A stretch of 64,000 bases of DNA from positions 868,001-932,000 of the forward strand of contig SAXG01000004.1 in NCBI GenBank assembly GCA_012932865.1. The letters are read 5' to 3'. Positions 57,864 through 64,000 of the stretch are shown in pieces (the first letter of the stretch is position 1; the number at the start of each line of letters is the position of its first letter). The position numbers and the translations under genes are program-made. The notes beneath the pieces are model-generated. The model made no database searches, was not told the origin of the DNA, and saw only the letters and a program-made list of their open reading frames with translations. This DNA comes from Amylostereum areolatum (Eukaryota > Basidiomycota > Agaricomycetes > Russulales > Stereaceae).

Positions 57864-59335
57864 ATGATCCGCACCGTCCTCGCTGGCTCTGCTCTGCTTT
57901 CCGCCGCGCCCGCTCTCGTGGCCGCCGGCCCCCTCAATGGCGTCGTCTCCGGTCTTTCTATCCCCCTCGTTCACAAGGTCTCCTTGTTCCACTCGGACTC
58001 TGGCATCGTCAATCTCGACTCCGTAACCGCGTACATCGAACGCGTGAAGACGTACGTCCCTCCGCCTCTCTTTTCCTCACCGAAATCGACGCATACATCC
58101 AGGAAATTCGACGTTTCTTTGGCTTTGGATCTTTCCCTTGGCCAGCGCGATGCCGTTCCCTCTCTCCACCAGCGACGACGTTCAATGGACCGGCGAGATC
58201 TCCCTCGGCACTCCCGCTAAGAAATTCACCGCCATGTTCGACACCGGCTCTTCCGATGTCGTCGTCCCGACCGTCAAAGGTTGCAACGACTGCTTCGGCA
58301 CCCAGACCTACGACTCTTCCTCATCTTCGTCCTCCAAGGGTCTCAACAAGACCTTCTCCCTCAGTTACGGTGCTGGGAACGTAACCGGCAACCAGGTCAG
58401 CGACACCCTCACCGTCGCCGGTCTGACAGTGCGTTTCTTCCTCTATACCCTATTTTATCGAGGCACTGACATCGCGCGACGATCCAGGCGTCCAACCAGA
58501 CCATCCTGGCCGCAGAGGAGGCCGCCGACGGCTTCTTCGGTAAGTTCGGTGCGCTCGTCGGTCTCGGCAGGAGCCAGTCCAGCGCGGGCGCCACTCCCCT
58601 CGTGCAATCCCTCATCGGCAACAAGGCCGCCGACGATGCCGTCTTCGCCTTCAAGCTCGCCGAGAACAACTCGGAACTCTCCCTCGGCGGCCTCAACAAG
58701 GCGCTGTACACCGGCGAGCCCACCTACGCACCCGTTGCCGGCGACTGTTAGTTCTTTTTTCTTCTGCCTTGCGAAGACCACTCTGATTCAGGGATATTTC
58801 CACGATAGAAATACTGGCAGATCAGTTTCGAGAAGATGACGTTCTTCGACAAGGAGTTTAAGCCCAACACCACCACCTCCGTCGTTGACTCTGGCACCTC
58901 GCTCGTCCTCGCTGACTCTGCCACTGTTGCCGCGTTTTACGACAAGGTCTACGGCTTCCAAAGAGATCGAGGGCCGTCCCGGCATGTACAGCGGTTCGTT
59001 TTCGGATGTGTTCGAATAAAGGACGTGGCTGACGCGGGCCACTGCAGTTTTGTGCTTCAACGCGCCCACCGTCAACTTCACGATCAGCGGCAAGACGGTG
59101 TCGATCCCTTCCGACGTCTTCTCGCTTGGTCCCATCGCCGAGAACTCGCCCGACTGCCTCGGCGGCATCCAGTCCGGCTCTGGTCTGCGTATGTCCACAT
59201 TCCCATCGCATTTTCCTCCTCTCAACTGACGATCCCACGACAGCTTTCTGGGTCCTCGGTGACGTATTCATGCAGAACATCTACACCATCTTCGACGTCG
59301 CGCAGAACCGCGTCGGATTTGCTGATCTCGCGTGA
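57864..59335 (+). CDS. Secreted pepsin-like aspartic protease (family A1), second gene
   Basis: The signal peptide is MIRTVLAGSALLSAAPALVA. Catalytic Asp 1 is in AMFDTGSSDVVVPTVKG and Asp 2 in SVVDSGTSLVLADS; the flap-region SLSYGAGNVTGNQ precedes VSDTLTVAGL. Later landmarks are AEEAADGFFGKFGALVGLGR, FAFKLAENNSELSLGG, SGKTVSIPSDVFSLGPI, and the C-terminal AFWVLGDVFMQNIYTIFDVA. It has about seven exons, and its intron positions partly coincide with those of the 30.5-kb protease. The sequences differ throughout, so they are old paralogs. The propeptide is hard to read because of one extra base near 58156, and another lies near 58958 (between DKVY and SKEIEGRPGMYS). Expected to act outside the cell at acid pH. 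Confidence 0.88.
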
Positions 59336-59816
59336 TCTTTCTGACCCTGCCTTGCCTGCCTTCCTGCCCTTCGAGGGCAAGCGCTATCCCCTGCCCACCT
59401 TTTTGACGACGACTGAAGTATGAAGACGGACATTTTCGACGCATTGATGCAACCCCTCCAACCCCGCTCCCCCTTGTAACGGACTACGTAGCAGAGCACC
59501 CACCCCACCCACCACTTTTCACGGATAATCTCGCTTCATCTCGCCTCCGAGAGTCAAGCCGTACAGTAGTACTAGTATCCTCCACGCGCGCCCCTCACCT
59601 TACCTTACCTTACCAGCATCGCATTCGCTGCTTTGCTCTTTTTCACACCGTGTACTTCGTACTACGCACGCCTCTTCGACCAGTTTTTTGCATGGACTTT
59701 CGCTTCTATCGAATATAGCACATTTGACAGGAATACACACGTCACAGGATATATATAAGCAGTGTGTAAGAGAGCTCGAAGGAAACTCGGGGGTGTTGCA
59801 CAAATGCGTAGTAACA
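59336..59816. other. Convergent intergenic region
   Basis: 481 nt between the stop codons of the second protease and the HAUS6-like gene. It has a ccttaccttaccttac run at about 59598. No gene. Confidence 0.5.
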
Positions 59817-62800
59817 CTACTCCCACCCCATCGTCTCGTCCGCAACGTCCACTTCCTCCTCTTTAAAACCCCCCGAATGTTCCATTTCACGATCAGCACG
59901 CGCCTCGGCAACGGTGGCAGAGCGAAGAACTTACCGAGGATGTCAAAATGTGCAAAGGTTGAGTCGCCCGCGCGAACCAAGATATCGCGCAAAGTGACAC
60001 TGTAGCCCTCGTACACCACCTCTTCCTCTCCTCCTCCTCCTCCTCACCGTATAACTCTTCGTGTCCGTTTTCGTCCTCTGCGTCGTAGCGATGATCCACT
60101 TTCGCGGTTCGATTGCCTTCGAACTCGTCGAGGTCGGCATCCATGAGCCCATCGCTTTCAAAGGCAGGTTCATGGCCAGAAGCCCGTTCAGTGGATAGCA
60201 CGGAACTGTCCGCGCAGGAATTTGTCCTCTTCATAGCTGGCATTTTCCGTCGATGTCTCCAGCGTAGCTGCCTTCGTCGAATCATCTTCAGTTATAGGTC
60301 TGGACGGCGCGGCGTCGAGCACAAAGGACCAGGGCGGCGAAGGCGACGACATCGAATGGACGCCCTCGTACATCGACATGTCCATCGAATGTGTCATCTA
60401 CGAAAGGCCAACCAGGTCAACAGGCGTCAGCCCAAAAAGCCACGAAAACCGCTGCTCTGACGCTTACCTCTGGCACCTCATCCAGAAGAGCTGATGAAGA
60501 GCCTGCGTCTAAGAAGAACGAGGCGGAGAGCGAGGAACCTTCGGGGTCGGACATGGCAGGAGAGGCGACGTCCAGCTTGGTACGGATCGGTTGGGGGAAA
60601 GTACAAGGGATGCATTGGGCGAGATATGATTGTACGATATTGTCGGGGAGTCCTCAAGTGCGAGGGATTCCCTCCAAAGGCGTGTCTGCCGGGGGAAGAT
60701 CCTGCAATAAGATCCGTCAATAACCGCAAGCGAGGGGGGAAAGGGGGCAACTGCTTACTTCTACTGCAGAGATATGTGCACGAGTGTCCTCTTCTAACCG
60801 TCTCTGCTCTTCTTCGTCAGCTTGACGTCGTGCATCTATACACGCCTTCCTCCTTCAAGTCGAGCACGTCGTACAGCCGCCTCCCGCTCTGCCTCCATCC
60901 TTTGGCAGTTTAATCTCCTCGGCGGCACGTCTAGCTTCTTCCACGCGTTCCATCTCTATCCGCATCTCCTCTTCTTCCTGTTCCAAACGACGTCGTTCAG
61001 CCTCCACTCGCTCAGCTTCAACTCTCCGGTTCTCTTCTTCTTCCGCTCTTCTCTGTTTTTCCTCCTCCTCTGCCCGACACCTCTCCTCGATCTCTCTTCT
61101 TCGTCTCTCTTCTTCAGTTCGCGAGCCGTTTCTTTTCTTCTTCCTCCGCAATGCGTCGTCTTTCTTCCGCTTGTGTACGGGCCTTCTCCTCCTGTAGTTG
61201 TCGTCTCTTTTCCTCGGCAGCCAAGGCAAGAAGACGCTCGGTCTCTAGGCGCTCCTTTTCTGCCTTTGCGATACGGCGGCGTTCTTCTTCTTCTCGTACA
61301 CGGGCCTCTTCCTCCTTGTCGTCTCTTTTCCTCAGCGGCCAAGGCAAGCCGCCGTTCGTTTTCTAAGTACGTTCCTCTTCCGCGCGCCTCGCCTGCTCAG
61401 CAGCAATCCGTGCCCGCTCCACACGTTCCTCCTCCGCGCGCTTTTCCTCCAGGGTTTGCAACCGCGCCTGTAACCCCTCGTTAACGGTGCGCATCCTGCG
61501 AAGGGCATCCTCTAGCATGGTGCGGCTCCGTTGCGTCTCGTTTAGGCCGTCTTGGATGAGGATGTTCGTGTTTGACGTATGGTGAGAGGAGGAAGATATT
61601 GTAATGGAAGGGTCTTGGGAAGGAGGGTGGGCATGAGATTTAACAGCGGGAAGGAGGAGTTTTTTGAGTGTTTGTGGATGGTGGGCGGCGGCGGTAGGGA
61701 GAGGAAGAGGAAGGGACTTGGTTTTGGTCTGCAGTGAATGCATAAGGACCACGAGGGGCGACGAGACAAGAACAGGCACATACGTGGATCGGTGTGGCCT
61801 CGACCACATTTACGACTGGCGCGAGTCCAGCAGGTTTTAGGCTGGCTTCGATATCGTCGAACCCTGCGAGGCCCAGAAGAAGATCTAGTGCCCGGCGCCC
61901 GTCATCTCCTGACCATTGTGTGGCCTGCAGGTTCTCGCGTGTCGACTTGCATAAGGCAATGAGGGCTTCTGTCGTGTGGGAAGCATATTTCGGGTTCAGG
62001 TGATGGGTCGAAACAGTCGTGTTTTCCTACATAGGCTGCGTTCAGCTCAGAGTTTTTTGGGAAAGAACGACTAATCGTAGAACCGACTTTCAAAACTCTG
62101 AGCTCGTGTTGGCGACGTCGTAGAACCGCCGCGGCGCGTTCCCAAGCGCGACGCTCATCATCGGAGGATTTCTTGAGGTCCATGTATGATTGAGGGAGTG
62201 TGACGAGGAGAGCCTGATGTATATGTCAGCATTGAGCGTCGTGTAGGTGTAGTAGGTTACTATGACGGAAAGGTGGATACTAACCAAGGCTTTCGTTGCG
62301 TCATTGCTGGCAAGGGCAGCAGCATCCGCGCAGCTGAATAGCGCGTGTGAAGAGAGGGCAATTATGATGCGCTCGAACCTGCAGGAAGAGGGGACGTTTA
62401 ATCAACGCGACGGGAAACCGAACGACACTAACACGCACCGTTCTCCAGCACATTCTTCTAGGGTCGATTTCCTAACCACGACGTCTTTCCACCACCAGCC
62501 AGCCGATGCATCCTCCGAATCTGTCCTCGTCGCTTTCGCGCGGACCCCTTCCAGATATTTCGTCAGGCCCGCCCTGAACGCCGTTGAGTCTGACGGCTGA
62601 GAAGCAGGGATATGTAGAGAGTAGCTGGACATCTTGCCTCGGTCAGAAAACGAGATCGGGATCACCAGGCGCAATATTCACGGACAGTTTTCAAAGCGCG
62701 TTTTCCTTCAATCTTGCCCACGAGAAAATAGCAGAGGTCCTCCATGGTTTTGGCTCGATCGCGCAGACCGCGTGTCTTGGGATCGAAAACGTGCTCGTCA

Positions 62801-62880
62801 TATTCCGGGCTGTTCGCGTGAGGGTATTGAAGAAGATGGATGTGAACGAGGAGGATTATGGGTAGAGGGAGGCTGATCAT
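59817..62880 (-). CDS. HAUS6: HAUS6-domain protein (augmin-like) with a long central coiled coil
   Basis: Animal and plant HAUS6 is a subunit of the augmin complex, which recruits gamma-tubulin to spindle microtubules. The N-terminus MISLPLPIILLVHIHLLQYP, HANSPEYDEHVFDPKTRGLR, AKTMEDLCYFLVGKIEGK and SAGWWWKDVVVRKSTLEECA match the HAUS6 N-terminal domain as I know it from basidiomycetes. After GSTISRSFPKNSEL the chain becomes a highly charged coiled coil (about 60860-61500; repeated EEERRRIAKAEKERLETERL-type lines). The C-terminus is Ser/acid-rich and ends YEGYSVTLRDILVRAGDSTF, then a final exon EEEVDVADETMGWE with TAG at 59817..59819. One extra base near 62600 shifts the frame between YPC and SQPSDSTAF. 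Internal exon borders through the coiled coil were not all resolved. Confidence 0.75.
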
Positions 62881-63206
62881 CCGGCAGATGTGATGAAATG
62901 CGGTCGAAACTCGAAAGGAACGTTACTGTCACGGTCGCGCGACTTGAGTTCGACGCGTATGCGAACCATTAATCACATGACCATTGCATCCCGGACACCC
63001 AATAGATAAGTATTGCTATGGACGAGTCACACAAATCCATATAGCCACACGTGTGTATGTGTACTGAGGAGAAAGAGAAGAGATAATATGCAAGACCTGG
63101 AGGATTGGTAAAGAGCCGAGAACAAGTAACTCGTATACTGTATATGCTGTCTCAAAGTAGTTTGACGGTTAACCTAGTCAAGGGTTAATGAACGTCCACT
63201 CAGTGT
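62881..63206. other. HAUS6-like gene promoter and spacer
   Basis: 326 nt between the start codon of the HAUS6-like gene and the stop of the next minus-strand gene. No coding signal. Confidence 0.5.
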
Positions 63207-63858
63207 TCAACCTGTAGTCCTCTGTTTTGAGCTGGTCAGAAACACCCCGCCCTCAAACTCGACGACGGCGTGATAGTCGATCATGTCGTCAATGCCGTTC
63301 CTCAGACTGCTCCACGTTGGTCCGTTCCACGCGCAGAGCCCCAACGCTCTCCCACCATCCAAGGGCGTGGCTAGAAAGAACGCGCCCTGCTGGGCAGATA
63401 TTTCCACCTGGGTGGGTGTGAGGGCCAATGGGTCCGACGGAGGAGCAGGCCACGTGAAGAGAGCCGAGTTGGGCGCGTCGGGGGCCGTACCATGAACGGT
63501 GACGGGGGAGAAGTGACCATCACGGATGACGTGGAGAGCGACGAGGTGCGGAATAACGGTGGCGAGACTAGAGCTGTTGATAAAGTCTTCCTTACGGTTG
63601 AGGGTGACGGCGATGTGGGTTGGACAGGATATTGGAAAGCGTTGCTCGAAAGGCTTCCTCTGCGAGTGAGGTTACGCGTGGCTGGTCGTTCCTCCAGAGC
63701 TATGGACGCCGCGTGGAAAAGAATGTTCAGACTCACCAGCGACTTGAACGATAAGAAAAGATGAGGGAACATACGTAAGATTTAGAGATGAACAATGTCT
63801 CGCTGCCGACACGAACGTCCTCTACGGCCAATTTTTGCATTTCTTCAGTTGATGTCAT
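63207..63858 (-). CDS. Hypothetical protein, about 180-190 residues
   Basis: Start MTSTEEMQKLAVEDVRVGSE at 63858; one intron (GTATGT at about 63771 to CATAG at about 63697); then a continuous region PFEQRFPISCPTHIAVTLNR, LATVIPHLVALHVIRDGHFS, QVEISAQQGAFFLATPLDGG and IDDMIDYHAVVEFEGGVFLT, with TGA at 63207..63209. The second part is in another phase from LAEEAFRA, so one base near 63650 is probably surplus. There are no signal peptide, TM or recognized domain motifs. The composition is that of a small globular cytosolic protein. I do not recognize the family. Confidence 0.6.
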
Positions 63859-64000
63859 AGCAGGGATTTGAGCATACGCTTTCCGATGTCAGAAACCGGA
63901 GGTGTTATATAGGCGAACGGGAACATCATATGTACACCTGGAGCGGATGGCGTCACTGGAGCTTGTCTGAGCGTCGGTGGATCCCGTTTCATTGGCACTT

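Overview
The window is nuclear DNA of a filamentous basidiomycete, most likely an Agaricomycete (a polypore-like fungus would fit). The evidence is gene-dense, intron-rich DNA with introns of about 50-80 nt (GTGCGT/GTAAGT donors), polyporopepsin-type secreted aspartic proteases, SRPK-like kinase copies, a DUF7330-like protein and a Urbs1/SreA-type iron GATA factor. No CRISPR array, operon or other prokaryotic signal is present. I assigned 18 genes or gene fragments to families or functions, 3 further protein genes of unknown function, one tRNA gene, and one transposon-like element.

Layout. 0.2-6.7 kb holds housekeeping genes: ribosomal protein eS4 (-), the G-patch splicing factor TFIP11/Ntr1 (-), an intron-containing tRNA-Pro (-) and proteasome ATPase Rpt4 (+). 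7-18.7 kb holds a polarized-secretion and cell-wall group: Sec1 (-), a Rho-GEF with CNH domain of the Rom2 type (+) and a GPI-anchored chitin deacetylase (+). 18.7-21.1 kb is a repeat-bearing spacer with a 616-bp element flanked by inverted repeats. 21-26.3 kb holds a carnitine acetyltransferase with both mitochondrial and peroxisomal signals (-) and a zinc-finger protein (+). 27-37.2 kb holds a Ser/Thr kinase (-), a secreted aspartic protease (-), a conserved hypothetical protein (-) and a J-domain protein (+). 38.4-42.6 kb is a rearranged patch: a 5'-truncated M20 peptidase abuts a 5'-truncated SRPK-like kinase, followed by a second kinase copy with one nonsense codon. 42.8-50.9 kb has a DUF7330-like gene, a degraded gene-poor stretch and a membrane protein. 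50.9-64 kb holds the Sre1/Urbs1 GATA factor (+), an Opi1-type regulator (+), a second aspartic protease (+), a HAUS6/augmin-like coiled-coil protein (-) and a hypothetical gene (-).

Two things stand out. First, intron 2 of the Sre1-type gene carries two perfect ATCTGATAA sites as an inverted pair, which is the published recognition sequence of this factor family and suggests autoregulation from inside the gene. Second, many otherwise well-conserved genes contain single-base indels, mostly +1 and often next to a homopolymer (about 30 in total), while others (RPS4, TFIP11, RPT4, the zinc-finger gene, the 30.5-kb protease, the J-domain gene) read cleanly. I treat these as probable consensus errors rather than pseudogenization, and note each in its entry. 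Exon boundaries were placed by eye from splice signals plus protein-family continuity. For RPS4, TFIP11, RPT4, the zinc-finger gene, the protease at 30.5 kb, the J-domain gene and SRPK copy 2 the exon lengths sum to a multiple of three.
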